Assembly (NCBI RefSeq): GCF_026262505.1
Contig: NC_067208.1
Location: 7,821,962-7,885,961 of the forward strand
Direction of reading: 5' to 3'
Length of the DNA: 64,000 nt
Source: Trichomonas vaginalis G3
Lineage: Eukaryota; Parabasalia; Trichomonadida; Trichomonadidae
Positions 7,704-17,879 of the stretch are shown here, piece after piece; position 1 is the first letter of the stretch, and every line of letters begins with the position of its first letter. The translations under genes and the position numbers were made by a program. The notes under the pieces were generated by a model. That model saw only the letters and a list, made by a program, of their open reading frames with translations, did not search any database and was not told where the DNA came from.

Positions 7704-10700
7704 ATGCCACGTAAGCTACGTAAGAATATACGTAAGAGGAAGGGAGCATTGAAACATCCAATAGTAAAACTGACACCACAACAACAGTTGCAACAACAAA
7801 TGATGAATGACCCCACTATGTTGCAACAAATGTCAAGCAACCCTATGCTTTTAAACCGAGTTATTGGTGCACAGAGTGGAGGTTTAAGAGCGGCACTTTT
7901 AGCGAAAATGGCAGGCTATGGTGGAGCTGCAGACGGAACAGCTTATAACCCTCAAAGTCAAATGAATTTGAGTTCACTCAAAAATCAAATAACAGATGTC
8001 AAAAAGTCAAACATAGACATACAGAAACAAATAAGTGAAAACGAAAAGAAACTAGAATATGACAGACAGACAAAGAAACTAAATGAGTTAAACGTAGAGA
8101 AAAAGAAGAAAGAAGAACAACTGAAAGAACTAAGTACAGAGGAATATGCGAAAAAAGTGTCAGAAAAAGCAGCAGAAGTAGCAAAAATGGAACAAGATGT
8201 TATAAATTTGAAAAACCATACTACTCAATATAAAGTACTGAAAGATGAAGAGATAAAACAAAAAGCCATGAAGACATATATGGATAGCGATGAGTATAAA
8301 AAAGAAGTTGAAGCAAATGTAAAGGCAGAAAAACTTTTACAGTTGCAAAACCAAACCGTACAGTATGAAAACTTAGCACAAGAAAGTAAAAATAACGACG
8401 CAGCCATGCAAAAGGCAATGAAAAGCGCAGAATATATAAAAGCTAATAATGACTGGTTAGATGCCCAAGCCAACGCTAAAGCAGCCCAACTTATAGGGTC
8501 AATAAGGACAAAAATACAAGCGGATGAAGACAGTTCAAATGAAGCTTTAATGAATGCTGACTTTAAGAACGCCTTCGAAGCTCTTCATAGTAAGGTGAAA
8601 CTAGTGAACGACTTCTCATCTGGAAAGAAACTGAAGTCTGAAGGTTTCGACAAAGAGTTAAGAGAAGTAGCACAAAATATGACGAAAATAACAGATGCAG
8701 CAACGAGACAGGCAGTTCAAAGTGCCTATGACGCCGTTAGAGCAACTGTTGTGGAAAGTCAAGAAAAAGAGTTACAACAGACCAAAACAGACCTAGTAAA
8801 TGCTTTCTTAAAAACGAAAAGTCAGGTAGGACATTATGCTGCAGATGGAACATATGTGCCAGCTGGTGGAACTTATATACCACCAAACCCTCCAAGAGAA
8901 GCACCTGCACCAGGACTACCTAAAACATTTACATCGTCACATGGACACAGACACAGGCATGCACCAAAACCAACACAACAACCAACAGTTCAAAATCCAG
9001 CACCACAACAACAACCAAAACCAACAGTTCAAAACCCTGCACAACAACCAACAGTTCAAAATCCAGCACCTGCACCACAACCAAAACCAGCACAACAACC
9101 ACCTCCACAACCAGCACAGCAACCAACAGTTCAAAACCCTGCACAACAACAACCACAAACAGAGCAAGGACATAAAAGAAGTAGAGAAAAAGGAAACCAA
9201 GAATTCTTAAAAATGCTTAAGGAAGATTATGGTTACCCAGATACTCTTGACTTTAGTGACAGATATAAAGAAGCTATTAGAAAGTTCAAGGAAGGAAATA
9301 CTGACCCGAACCTATTTAGCTTTATGGTTGAGCATCAAATCGGATATAATCTCAAACCTGGAAAATACAAGCTCGCTAAGGGATATGATTTAATAGCATA
9401 TCATCCAAATGACATGAATGAATTTACTCCGAGATATTTGATGTCAGAGCTAAATGATAATTCAACTCTCTTCATGAAACGCGTAAAAAATAGAGACGGA
9501 ACGAAAGAAGAAAGGTTTATGAGTCCGGATGACTTAGATAGGGAACTTGTTAAAAACGGTCTCGGAATATATGAAATGCCAGCAGATGAGGTACAAGAAA
9601 CTCCACAGGAAGAAGTTCAGATACAACCAGACATGGAAGAAATAGTTCAGCAACAACAGCTAGAAGAGCCTGAAGGAAACGAACAAGTCCCTCCTTTGGA
9701 AACTAACTTCACAGAACTAGATGAAGATTTGGAACAGCCGAAAAATCTTGACCCTCAACAAGAGTATGAGGTGAATATGGAATCTTTCCAAGAGTCTAAG
9801 AAAAATTCGGCTGACATAGTAGAAGAATATCGAAAAATGTTCACCGACATACAAAAGACTCCAACATCAGATGAAAATATTCAGCATAGAATGGAAGTAC
9901 TGAAAGAAAATGTACGCAAATACAATAATCCTTTTTACTTACGACCATATAACGTTCAATCTTTGGCTGAACTCGGTGAAAATAAAAGGTTAAATTTCAA
10001 CAAAACATATAGAAATGAAACATTGTTTAAAGTTCATTCAGAACCTAACCAATATGGAAACAAACCTACTTTTGTTTCTGCAGACTATGGAACTACAATG
10101 AAATGGGGTCATAAAGCTAATCCGGATAGGTGGTTCATAAACTTACAACCTCAATTCCAAGAAGTTGTAGACGCAATGGAAGTGAATGGTGAACCAGATA
10201 TAACGGGTATTTTCAGCGCGGCTTTAATGCCATTGAAAGATATGAAAGATGCAGATATTTTGGACCAGTATGAAATGAACATGGCTGAGGGAAATATAAC
10301 ACCTGACGTTCTAGAACATTTATCTCAAAGAACTACACAGAACCATAGAGATGGTATATTTGGTGAAGAGTTTAGAAAGAAAGTTAGGGAGAGAGAAGGA
10401 AGAGAACCTATTGTACATGACCTTGCAAACGAAAGTTTGCAAAATGTCATAAAAACTTACTTTGCAGACAATGAAATGAGAAGGGATGAATATTTAAGAA
10501 AACTCAAATGGACAGTACCAAATGAAATGTTAGTATTGAAAAACATGTTCCATGACAAAATAAAACCAACTACAGAAATAAATGACGCAAGACTGAAACG
10601 TTGGGTAAAAGCTTTCCCATTCACAAAAGATATTATTGGTTACATGGAAAGAAAACCAGAATGGCTACAAAAACATATATTTGGAAACGAGCTTATTCCA

Positions 10701-10964
10701 TATGGACAAGCTCTGTTTGAAGAGCTTGAACCGGAAACTCAGGAAAGAGTCATGCAAACAATAAGCGAAGACTCAAATACAAACTATGACAAAATCTTTC
10801 TAGGATATAGGTTACCTGAGATGGGCGACCAGAGCCCAAAGGCAAAAAGGACATGGGAAATTTACAACATACTAGGTGAACATGAGGCAAAGATGCTACA
10901 ACTTGAAGCAGAGGGCAAGTTACCAAAAGCGACACCAAAGAAGAGAGAAAGTAGAACAAAGTGA
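7704..10964 (+). CDS. Large coiled-coil virion-type protein (1086 aa)
   Basis: The largest gene of family 1. The N-terminus is strongly basic (RKLRKNIRKRKGALKHP), followed by a Gln/Met-rich patch, then a long Lys/Glu/Gln-rich coiled coil (about residues 90-380). Next comes a Pro/Gln linker (about 400-500) built from repeats of QQPTVQNPA, and a C-terminal globular region (about 500-1080) that I do not recognise. The design (basic head, coil, linker, globular end) suggests a structural protein, perhaps a core or DNA-associated one, but that is inference. A further basic/Ser-rich tail-coding stretch (to about 11097) follows. The three array copies differ at that point, with about one break. Confidence 0.65.
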   Translation: MPRKLRKNIRKRKGALKHPIVKLTPQQQLQQQMMNDPTMLQQMSSNPMLLNRVIGAQSGGLRAALLAKMAGYGGAADGTAYNPQSQMNLSSLKNQITDVKKSNIDIQKQISENEKKLEYDRQTKKLNELNVEKKKKEEQLKELSTEEYAKKVSEKAAEVAKMEQDVINLKNHTTQYKVLKDEEIKQKAMKTYMDSDEYKKEVEANVKAEKLLQLQNQTVQYENLAQESKNNDAAMQKAMKSAEYIKANNDWLDAQANAKAAQLIGSIRTKIQADEDSSNEALMNADFKNAFEALHSKVKLVNDFSSGKKLKSEGFDKELREVAQNMTKITDAATRQAVQSAYDAVRATVVESQEKELQQTKTDLVNAFLKTKSQVGHYAADGTYVPAGGTYIPPNPPREAPAPGLPKTFTSSHGHRHRHAPKPTQQPTVQNPAPQQQPKPTVQNPAQQPTVQNPAPAPQPKPAQQPPPQPAQQPTVQNPAQQQPQTEQGHKRSREKGNQEFLKMLKEDYGYPDTLDFSDRYKEAIRKFKEGNTDPNLFSFMVEHQIGYNLKPGKYKLAKGYDLIAYHPNDMNEFTPRYLMSELNDNSTLFMKRVKNRDGTKEERFMSPDDLDRELVKNGLGIYEMPADEVQETPQEEVQIQPDMEEIVQQQQLEEPEGNEQVPPLETNFTELDEDLEQPKNLDPQQEYEVNMESFQESKKNSADIVEEYRKMFTDIQKTPTSDENIQHRMEVLKENVRKYNNPFYLRPYNVQSLAELGENKRLNFNKTYRNETLFKVHSEPNQYGNKPTFVSADYGTTMKWGHKANPDRWFINLQPQFQEVVDAMEVNGEPDITGIFSAALMPLKDMKDADILDQYEMNMAEGNITPDVLEHLSQRTTQNHRDGIFGEEFRKKVREREGREPIVHDLANESLQNVIKTYFADNEMRRDEYLRKLKWTVPNEMLVLKNMFHDKIKPTTEINDARLKRWVKAFPFTKDIIGYMERKPEWLQKHIFGNELIPYGQALFEELEPETQERVMQTISEDSNTNYDKIFLGYRLPEMGDQSPKAKRTWEIYNILGEHEAKMLQLEAEGKLPKATPKKRESRTK

Positions 10965-11129
10965 AAGTAGTGAAGAAGTAACTTCATCTAGTGAAAGTAG
11001 TGGCAATGAAGGAAAAAGAAGAGTTAAAGATTCAGTTAAAAACTCAGTCAGGAAGAAAGTAAAGCTTGGTCCGAGTGGGTTCTATTATGACATATAAATC
11101 CAACTATTCTATATTTTTACCCATATGAA

Positions 11130-12740
11130 ATGTACGCCGCTCAGAATATAACGCCAACAGTTTTGGATGCCATGAACGGAAATGTTTCCGAATGGTATAA
11201 CGAATGCGATAATGCCATTAGAAGGTCAGAAATAGTTCCTGGAACTTACGAATATACAACTGCTGTTTCTTATGGAAACGTAGGTGAGTTTGGAGAAGGT
11301 TCTTCAACAACAGTAGATATTGCTTGCGACAGGTTTCATATTATTTCTATTGACAACTCATTCTTATACGTGGAACAAGACATTGAAATAAAACCTTCTT
11401 CCAAGTTGTCTGACAAGAAAGGTTGCAATGGAATTTTCTATGTCGGATACCAATATGCTCCAGAAGTTTTCATGGGATATAAGATATATTCTAACTCTGA
11501 CTTAGTTCAAACAGTAACATGGGCAAACTATGAATGGTTCGCTTTGAGAAACTCAGTACAACCACAAGCTAGAGAACAAACAGACCAGTATGCAACTATT
11601 GAGAAAATAAGAAGACTTGACCCTAACGTTCCAGGAGTTTATGTTAACCTTTCTGGTTCAGATGGAACTGCTGCCACTAAAGTAAAACTGAAACTTAGAG
11701 TTCCTTTGTCATCTTTCCTCATCTTCAGGTTTTTAAGATACTTGCCAAACTGGGCAGGAAAAATTTCTATCGAACTTACTCCAAGCAAAAATAACTTAGT
11801 CATTGCACCAACACAAGACCCATTCACTATTACAGACGTAAAGGGAACAAATCAAACGTCATTCGTCGAATTTTGCAAAGACAAAGTTGACTTAGACTTT
11901 GGTTTCTCAAACTTCAACAATGAAGTAAACTATTATTTCAATGCTGCTGGAACTGCTTGGGACCCAGTTAAGTTCACATGCGAAAAATTTGAATGCAAGA
12001 GAATAGAAAGCAGACTTGCAGTCTATATGTTGGACCCAGATATTTCAAATGCTTTAGCTGCCAAATATATTGCAGTTCCACTTATGTTCCCTATACACCA
12101 AATATCTGTCAAAGACTTTGCAGGTGAAGTTGGAAACCAAAATCCAGGAGCCGCAGGTGCAAGAACAGATATTGCTTTAACAACTGCAATGAAACATGCA
12201 GATACTATGTTTGTACTGTTCAGACGAACTATAAATGACTATTCTTGTTTCTACAACCCTGGTATTAAATATCATATAAACATAGATGGCAAATATTATC
12301 CAAGAGAAGAATATTCTACAGTTGAGGATATGAGGTCATACAACTTGACATTAGATGCTATGAACTTTAACAACAACTTCACAACAACTATTAACCCTGA
12401 AATGCAAAGTTCTATTATGCCATATGTGAAAGTATGGACTCATACAGGAGGTCAAAAAACTCAATATACAAATGGAGACCGTTCAAACTTTTGGCTTGGC
12501 ATTCCATTTGCTGACTCAGAAGACTTTATGGGTAGTATTTCAACTGTTGGTACAGTTCAAATACAATATACTGGTGACAGAGACGGTCCAGATGAATTGA
12601 GAGCAAAGAAGTTTACAAAACCAATAGCACTTTTCACGGAAGATGCTCTTTTGAAGATTCGTTCGATGAAACCTGCTGGGGCTCCTCAGATTGGCATAAC
12701 GACAGCTTCCATCGAGCAGATTTTGGCAGCAGGTCAGTAA
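11130..12740 (+). CDS. Major capsid protein, double jelly-roll type (536 aa)
   Basis: Intact 536-aa frame starting MYAAQNITPTVLDAMNGNVS. Its size, its beta-rich composition and its equivalence to the capsid locus of element B (41207-42781) identify it as the Maverick major capsid protein. Both proteins share the block around KLRVPLSSFLIFRFLRYLPN (about residues 191-210), whose counterpart in element B reads RLRIPVRRFLPLEAIRFIPA. Such proteins form the trimeric capsomers of icosahedral particles. The last 107 bp overlap the next gene on the opposite strand. This is the most complete capsid gene in the window. Confidence 0.82.
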   Translation: MYAAQNITPTVLDAMNGNVSEWYNECDNAIRRSEIVPGTYEYTTAVSYGNVGEFGEGSSTTVDIACDRFHIISIDNSFLYVEQDIEIKPSSKLSDKKGCNGIFYVGYQYAPEVFMGYKIYSNSDLVQTVTWANYEWFALRNSVQPQAREQTDQYATIEKIRRLDPNVPGVYVNLSGSDGTAATKVKLKLRVPLSSFLIFRFLRYLPNWAGKISIELTPSKNNLVIAPTQDPFTITDVKGTNQTSFVEFCKDKVDLDFGFSNFNNEVNYYFNAAGTAWDPVKFTCEKFECKRIESRLAVYMLDPDISNALAAKYIAVPLMFPIHQISVKDFAGEVGNQNPGAAGARTDIALTTAMKHADTMFVLFRRTINDYSCFYNPGIKYHINIDGKYYPREEYSTVEDMRSYNLTLDAMNFNNNFTTTINPEMQSSIMPYVKVWTHTGGQKTQYTNGDRSNFWLGIPFADSEDFMGSISTVGTVQIQYTGDRDGPDELRAKKFTKPIALFTEDALLKIRSMKPAGAPQIGITTASIEQILAAGQ

Positions 12741-13053
12741 GTTGTTCTTGAACTGACTTCTCTCCGTCAAATATTGACAGTACGCCAGTTTTGACATAAT
12801 ATTGTATTATAAACTTTCCTTTAGTAATATCTGTAAGTTTTGAAGTTATATTTTTGTCTGCTTCAAGAACTTTCACCATTTCAGTTATACCAACTTTCTT
12901 TGCTTTATGAAAATATTTAGGTTCAGCAAAGACTGCTATTCTATAACATTTTCCATTGTTTGTGTAAAGAACTATTCTGTCAATGTATTTGTATTGTTTG
13001 TGAGTATAAACTTTGTTCTGCTTCAATTCAATAAGATATCCGAATACGTCCAT
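12634..13053 (-). CDS. Unknown Maverick protein overlapping the capsid gene (139 aa)
   Basis: Minus-strand frame beginning MDVFGYLIELKQNKVYTHKQ, with a compact beta-rich body (residues 1-100) and a Gln/Ser/Glu-rich tail (SEEPQQVSSNESSKEHLP). The tail is encoded antisense to the last 36 codons of the capsid gene, which is a longer overlap than elsewhere in the element. The globular part lies wholly outside the overlap, so the gene is likely real. It starts 18 bp from the CCG-motif gene on the other strand, giving a very short divergent promoter. Function unknown. Confidence 0.55.
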   Translation of the reverse strand: MDVFGYLIELKQNKVYTHKQYKYIDRIVLYTNNGKCYRIAVFAEPKYFHKAKKVGITEMVKVLEADKNITSKLTDITKGKFIIQYYVKTGVLSIFDGEKSVQEQLTDLLPKSARWKLSLCQSEEPQQVSSNESSKEHLP

Positions 13054-13071
13054 CTTTTTATTCTAAGTAAA

Positions 13072-13649
13072 ATGTCATTTCCGAAAAATAGAAGCGTAAG
13101 TGTTTCAAAAGGTTTAATGGCGGTGGCAGATGTTAAGTTAAATTCACCAACCCAAACAAACAGTCAAAGTGTTATTGTCAATGTCAAAGACAGAGATGTT
13201 GAAGTGGGGAAACCATACGAAGACGAAGATGGTATAACAATTGTTCCTGTAAAAGAACCAACATATCCTGAAGTTAACAGAGACTTAAGTTCTGTTGCAG
13301 ATATTCGAAACGACTACCAACAACTGAAAGACAAACTTCAAACTCAGGAGAAGATTTGTCAAGCTTTAAGTATAATGTTAAACTTGGCGAACACAACCCT
13401 GTAAAAGTGAACTCATATGTCATTGCACCTCATGAAGTTTTGAAAGAACTATTGAAACTTTTGACAGAGGCAGACGATATAAACATCAAAGAAATAGAAC
13501 CCGACATTGGTTGCTGTGGTGTTTCATATAATGTCATTGACAAGATATACGTTATGAAAGGAGGTGAAACGTTGAACTTAAAATATAGTTTCCCAGACGT
13601 TATAAAAATATTTGACGACCACAACATTTCATTAAAGTTTATTTGCTAA
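13072..13649 (+). pseudogene. CCG-motif Maverick protein, broken copy
   Basis: The locus begins MSFPKNRSVSVSKGLMAVAD, has a disordered Pro/Asp/Glu-rich middle and a helical stretch (YQQLKDKLQTQEKICQAL), and ends with the IEPDIGCCG block. It is read in more than one frame, with about one break. The 177-aa gene of element B (56749-57282) has the same plan: a short basic start with an Ala/Val patch, a disordered middle, then P-[DE]-I-x-C-C-G near the end. The conserved Cys pair suggests metal binding or a disulphide, but the family is unknown to me. Confidence 0.6.
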
Positions 13650-13653
13650 GTAA

Positions 13654-14451
13654 ATGGCAGAAGACATAATGGTTTATACTATTACGACTAAAAACCCTGA
13701 GTCATATAATTCTATAACAACAAACTTACAAAGTCCTCAAGGACGATATTGTAAACTAACCTTAAACACAATGACGACTAAAGCCTGTTTTGCTCTTTTG
13801 ACACCAGAAGACTTTATTGTTGTGAATGGTAAAAAATACTCCTTTGAAGATACTTACTCAGATATACCACCAACAGGTTTTGTTGACTTATTTAATACTT
13901 TAAGTACGGGTGTAACATGTGCTGCAACTAGAGCAGGTTTCATTATGTTTGGATGTCCGACTGAGTTTACTATAAACGATATGAGCTATAATACAAAACT
14001 TATTTCTGGTTTTTACTACCAACAGTTTCCTATAACAGGAAAAGGTGTCATACAAGGAATGTCTATTCCATTGACATTAAGCACACCAATCTTATATATT
14101 GTTTCAAACTTAGGTTCAAAGTGTTATTCGAATGTCGACAGAAACTATTATGACCAAAAGATACTTATGCGTATAAACAATACTTTCTCTGCTGGTTTGC
14201 CTATTGTTCATTCGAATGCAGAATTTTCAACCTTAGTGAACTCAAACACTTTGGCAAGTATAACGTTGACATTAGTTGACGCAAACTTTGTTCCTGTAAA
14301 ACTTTTATGTCCTATGTATTTGTCAATGACGGCAGAAAGTTTCGAATTGGAAGATGCAACTGGTGAAAGTATTGTATTACAAGAACAACTTCAACAACAA
14401 ATAGCTCAAGAACAACAAATGCAACAAATGGAACAACAAAGTCAAGAATAA
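13654..14451 (+). CDS. Penton-like minor capsid protein, second copy
   Basis: The 265-aa product is the same as that at 206-1003. Frame and neighbours are unchanged, and the Gln-rich tail is the same. Only the length of a T-run in the following gap differs. See the first copy for the reasoning. Confidence 0.55.
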   Translation: MAEDIMVYTITTKNPESYNSITTNLQSPQGRYCKLTLNTMTTKACFALLTPEDFIVVNGKKYSFEDTYSDIPPTGFVDLFNTLSTGVTCAATRAGFIMFGCPTEFTINDMSYNTKLISGFYYQQFPITGKGVIQGMSIPLTLSTPILYIVSNLGSKCYSNVDRNYYDQKILMRINNTFSAGLPIVHSNAEFSTLVNSNTLASITLTLVDANFVPVKLLCPMYLSMTAESFELEDATGESIVLQEQLQQQIAQEQQMQQMEQQSQE

Positions 14452-14482
14452 AAAAATAATATTTTTTTTTATTTTTATAAAA

Positions 14483-15718
14483 ATGTACAGAATAGATGTT
14501 TCAGATTTTTATGACTTCCAAGCATTCAGAAATATGTGTCCATTTAGAGACTATAACAAAGCAGTCGAGAATTTGAAACGTTTAGTCATTTATGTTGACT
14601 CTGCCCCAGAATGTTATGTCATGAAAGAATGGGATGTTGTCTTTAACAAACCAAGAGCAACAATAGTGTCTGAACAAGAATGTAGACAGAAACTTAAGAA
14701 AATAAAAGTTGTACAAGTTGGCATGAAGATGTTAGATGCTTGGGATATCTTATTGTCAAAGTTAGAAGATTTTTCAGTTCGAGGTATAAAGTTCTATACA
14801 CCTTCTCCAAACTTCTATTCTATCTTCACTGGATATAAATACGAACAAGTAGAATGGAAACACAGTATTATAGAAGCTTGGTTAGACCATGTCAAAGAAA
14901 TTATATGCAATGGAAACGAAAAGGTTTATGAGTATATCTTATGTTGGTTTGCAAATATCTTACAACATCCAAGTGCTAAAAATGAAACTGCTCTCATTAT
15001 AATTGGAAAACAAGGAACTGGTAAGAATACTTTCTTTACAGATATTTTGTGCAAACTGTTAGAAGGTTATTCGAATCCGAATATGACAAACTTAGAAAAC
15101 ATCTGTGGCAAGTTTAACTCCTCAATAGAGAATATGAAACTTATAGTTTGCAATGAACTTCAAAGTATAGATACAACAAAAGTTTTGAACTCAGATGCTT
15201 TGAAGAGTCTTATAACAGACAAAGTTGGAGTTGTTGAAAGAAAGTATAAAGACCAAAGAGTTTGTGAAAATGTTGCAAACTTCATTATGGTTTCAAACAA
15301 TGCTGTTCCGATGCAGTTAGAAAGTTCTGACAGAAGATATGTAGTTGTCAGAACGTCAGAAGCTCATATGCAAGATACTGAATATTTTGACGCTTTGTCA
15401 GAATGTTTGACATCTGACTTTTACAACCACTTGTTCTCATATTTCATGACATTAGATATTTCTAAGTTCAATCCAAGACAAATTCCACATACCGAAGAGA
15501 GACAAACATTGTTAGAAGCAAACAAGAGTGTTTATGAACTGTTCGTAGATGAAACTGACTTTGTGTCATTAGATGAAAGGTCATTGTACGATTCGTATAA
15601 ACAATATTGTCAAGAGTATGGTTATATGCCAGCGTCTAAACGAACATTCTTGGCAAATGTCAAAAGTCTTTTAGATGTTCAGAATGGTGTATATACAAAG
15701 AAAATTTTTTCTGAGTAA
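14483..15718 (+). CDS. Superfamily 3 helicase, second copy
   Basis: The 411-aa product is identical to that at 1034-2269, with the same Walker A (GKQGTGKNTF) and motif C region. A third copy exists only as unreadable noisy sequence at about 27980-29405. Confidence 0.88.
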   Translation: MYRIDVSDFYDFQAFRNMCPFRDYNKAVENLKRLVIYVDSAPECYVMKEWDVVFNKPRATIVSEQECRQKLKKIKVVQVGMKMLDAWDILLSKLEDFSVRGIKFYTPSPNFYSIFTGYKYEQVEWKHSIIEAWLDHVKEIICNGNEKVYEYILCWFANILQHPSAKNETALIIIGKQGTGKNTFFTDILCKLLEGYSNPNMTNLENICGKFNSSIENMKLIVCNELQSIDTTKVLNSDALKSLITDKVGVVERKYKDQRVCENVANFIMVSNNAVPMQLESSDRRYVVVRTSEAHMQDTEYFDALSECLTSDFYNHLFSYFMTLDISKFNPRQIPHTEERQTLLEANKSVYELFVDETDFVSLDERSLYDSYKQYCQEYGYMPASKRTFLANVKSLLDVQNGVYTKKIFSE

Positions 15719-15784
15719 ATTTTAAAAAAAAATATTTTTTATCCGATAGAAAAGATGACGAAATAGATTTCAGTAAACAAGTAC

Positions 15785-16173
15785 ATGTCAGGAGTTAAAG
15801 AAGAACTAGACCCATTCACATATTTGAATGTTTATTTCTACCATTTTGAAAAGTCTTCATTCAGCAAAGTTTGGAACATCGAACCAGTTAAGTTTGCTAT
15901 TGTGACTAAAATGGTGCGAAATTTGAAGACTTAGACATAGAAGGTTTGTTAGCAGTCAAAGAAAGTTTTGACAGAAGGTTCTCAAACCTTAAAGAAGGCA
16001 AAGCATACAAACTTGTTATACCTTATGAACCAAAGAAGACAGACGACTATGAATATTATGAGTCTAAAGTTGTAGAAGTTCAAGGTAAATTGGGTAAAAA
16101 GCTATTAGAGTCTAAGCCAGTGTTTACTCCTAAAGAGGAAGAGAACATTGACATTGACCCAGAAATGTTCTAA
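15785..16173 (+). pseudogene. Small gene with acidic tail, second copy, broken
   Basis: Same locus as 2336-2724 and in the same broken state, so the break predates the tandem duplication. One silent-looking difference changes a Thr codon to Ala near the middle. Function unknown. Confidence 0.45.
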
Positions 16174-16189
16174 AAATAAAATTTTATTT

Positions 16190-16642
16190 TTACATGTCAA
16201 ATTTCTTCTTCGGTGGAATTGGCTCTGGTTCTTTCTTCTCTTCTTCTACTTTCTTTTCTTTCTTTTCTTTCTTCTTCTTCTCTGGTGGAGATATGTCAAA
16301 TTTCTCAGAACCATATCTATGTAAAAGTTCTTTGTCCTTTAATAGCTCTTCTATTCTGTTTTCTATTTCATCTTCAAGAACAGCGCATGTGTCTTCTTTG
16401 CATTCTAAGAACTTTTGTTGGACTTCATCTTTCCAATCGGCGTCATCTCTGTCAACAAGTCTGTCATTGACAAATTTTAAGACTGCTCTTTGTAATGTTT
16501 TATGGTTCTTGTCATATTCCCAGAAACAGAACTTTAGAACAAATTCACCTTTCTTGTTTACATTATGTAAGGTTTTATGGTCTACAGATGTTTTGCTGTC
16601 GAAAAGCTTGTCTCGAATATAGATAGCGAAATCGCTAGACAT
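16190..16642 (-). CDS. 150-aa Lys/Glu-tailed protein, second copy
   Basis: The translated product is the same as that at 2741-3193, again converging with the small acidic-tail gene and divergent from the ATPase. Function unknown. Confidence 0.6.
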   Translation of the reverse strand: MSSDFAIYIRDKLFDSKTSVDHKTLHNVNKKGEFVLKFCFWEYDKNHKTLQRAVLKFVNDRLVDRDDADWKDEVQQKFLECKEDTCAVLEDEIENRIEELLKDKELLHRYGSEKFDISPPEKKKKEKKEKKVEEEKKEPEPIPPKKKFDM

Positions 16643-16689
16643 TTTCTAAAAGATAAAAATTTTAATTTTTCTAAAAATATGTTAGAAAA

Positions 16690-17460
16690 AAGTTTGCTGA
16701 CATTGACAAGAAATTTGAGAATGTTTTAAACAAGAACAAGAGGAAGTTAGAAAATGCTCAGATAAAGCCTATACATGAAAAGTTCTTATTTGCTCAGAAT
16801 GGTATAACAGGTCTAATTGCACCACCTGGGTCGGGTAAGACTTTCACTTATCTTAAAATGGCTGCACAACAACAAGAACTAGATGAGAAGAACCCATTTT
16901 ATGAGTTAGTTGTTATTTGTAGTACTTCTGGTCAATTTGACCAAACCGTCAATTCGTTCAAAGATATTATAAAGAAGTCTAAGTTAGTATGTATAAAGGA
17001 TACTGAGTTGTTAGATTGGATAAAGAAGTACCAAAGAAGAGTTTTGAAGTATAATGCTATAAATGAGTATATAAATTCGAAGTTTAAAGAACCTAATGAG
17101 GAAATGCAGAGAATATTAGACAAACACCACTTCAGAAACAAACAGAAAGAGATAGAATACATTTCGAAGAAATTGCAATCTTACGATTGGAAGACTTACC
17201 CTCATAGATGTCTTCTTATCTTAGATGATTTCGCCTCTCATCCTTTGTTAAAGAACAGAGAACAAGATATGTGTCGAATTCTTAAGAAGCTCAGACACTT
17301 TAACATCTCAGTTGTCATTTGTGTACAGACAGCAAAGAGTTTAAGTAAGGATGTTAAAAGAATACTTACTGACATAATACTTTTCCCCAGATTGTCCGAA
17401 GACGATTTCATGGAACTTATGAAAGAGTCCATGGCAGGTAAGTTTGACAGACACCAATGA
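16690..17460 (+). pseudogene. Packaging ATPase, second copy, incomplete
   Basis: Same as 3241-4011: Walker A (APPGSGKT) and Walker B (LLILDDF) are present and the end is cut at the host junction. The identical end point in two units shows that truncation came before amplification. Confidence 0.75.
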
Positions 17461-17879
17461 AAAAAATAAAATGATATTTATTTTAAATATATAAGATCCT
17501 TATATAAAATATAAATATTTTATCGTTTTATTTTCTTGTTTTAGAAATGTTTTTTATTGAAAAATCAATAAAACTAACTCCAAAATAAAATTTTTGATTT
17601 AAAGACACTATGATGACACCAGGCAAATCTTCCAAGACACCTATCGTCGGGAATCTAACAACTCTATCAGCAGACAAATAATTGATTGAGGTGATATAAA
17701 AATTGAATTTAATTCAATGATCAAACCGACCCATTTGTATCTCAAAAATATAATTTTTTCTATGTCAGAGTTTTGATCCCTTTAGGAATCTTACATATAC
17801 AGCCTTAATTTTCAAGATTTAATAATTATTGCTCAATGATGTAAAACCGATTCAGAAATTAATATTAGAGTGTCAGAGT

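Larger units (their letters stand above)
6245..17460 (+). mobile_element. Maverick/Polinton family 1, first full unit of the array
   Basis: It starts at a recognisable Maverick terminus (AGGTCAGGTAAGTGGGGCTT) and ends inside the packaging ATPase, where host DNA with the GT61 gene follows. Contents in order: 299-aa gene (-), 1086-aa gene (+), capsid (+), 139-aa gene (-), CCG-motif gene, penton-like gene, superfamily 3 helicase, small gene, 150-aa gene (-), ATPase. The segment is about 11.2 kb with one terminus only, so the element is truncated. About four frames are broken. Near-identity to the neighbouring units points to very recent duplication. Confidence 0.85.

Noticed and set aside
9001-9150. 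Tandem repeat in the large gene as a possible satellite
   Set aside because: It follows codon boundaries and encodes a Pro/Gln linker, so it is coding low complexity.
8836-9210. His/Gln/Asn-rich 124-codon frame, with Val/Leu-rich frames on the other strand
   Set aside because: Out-of-frame reading of the Pro/Gln repeat linker in the large coiled-coil gene. Repeats keep all frames open.
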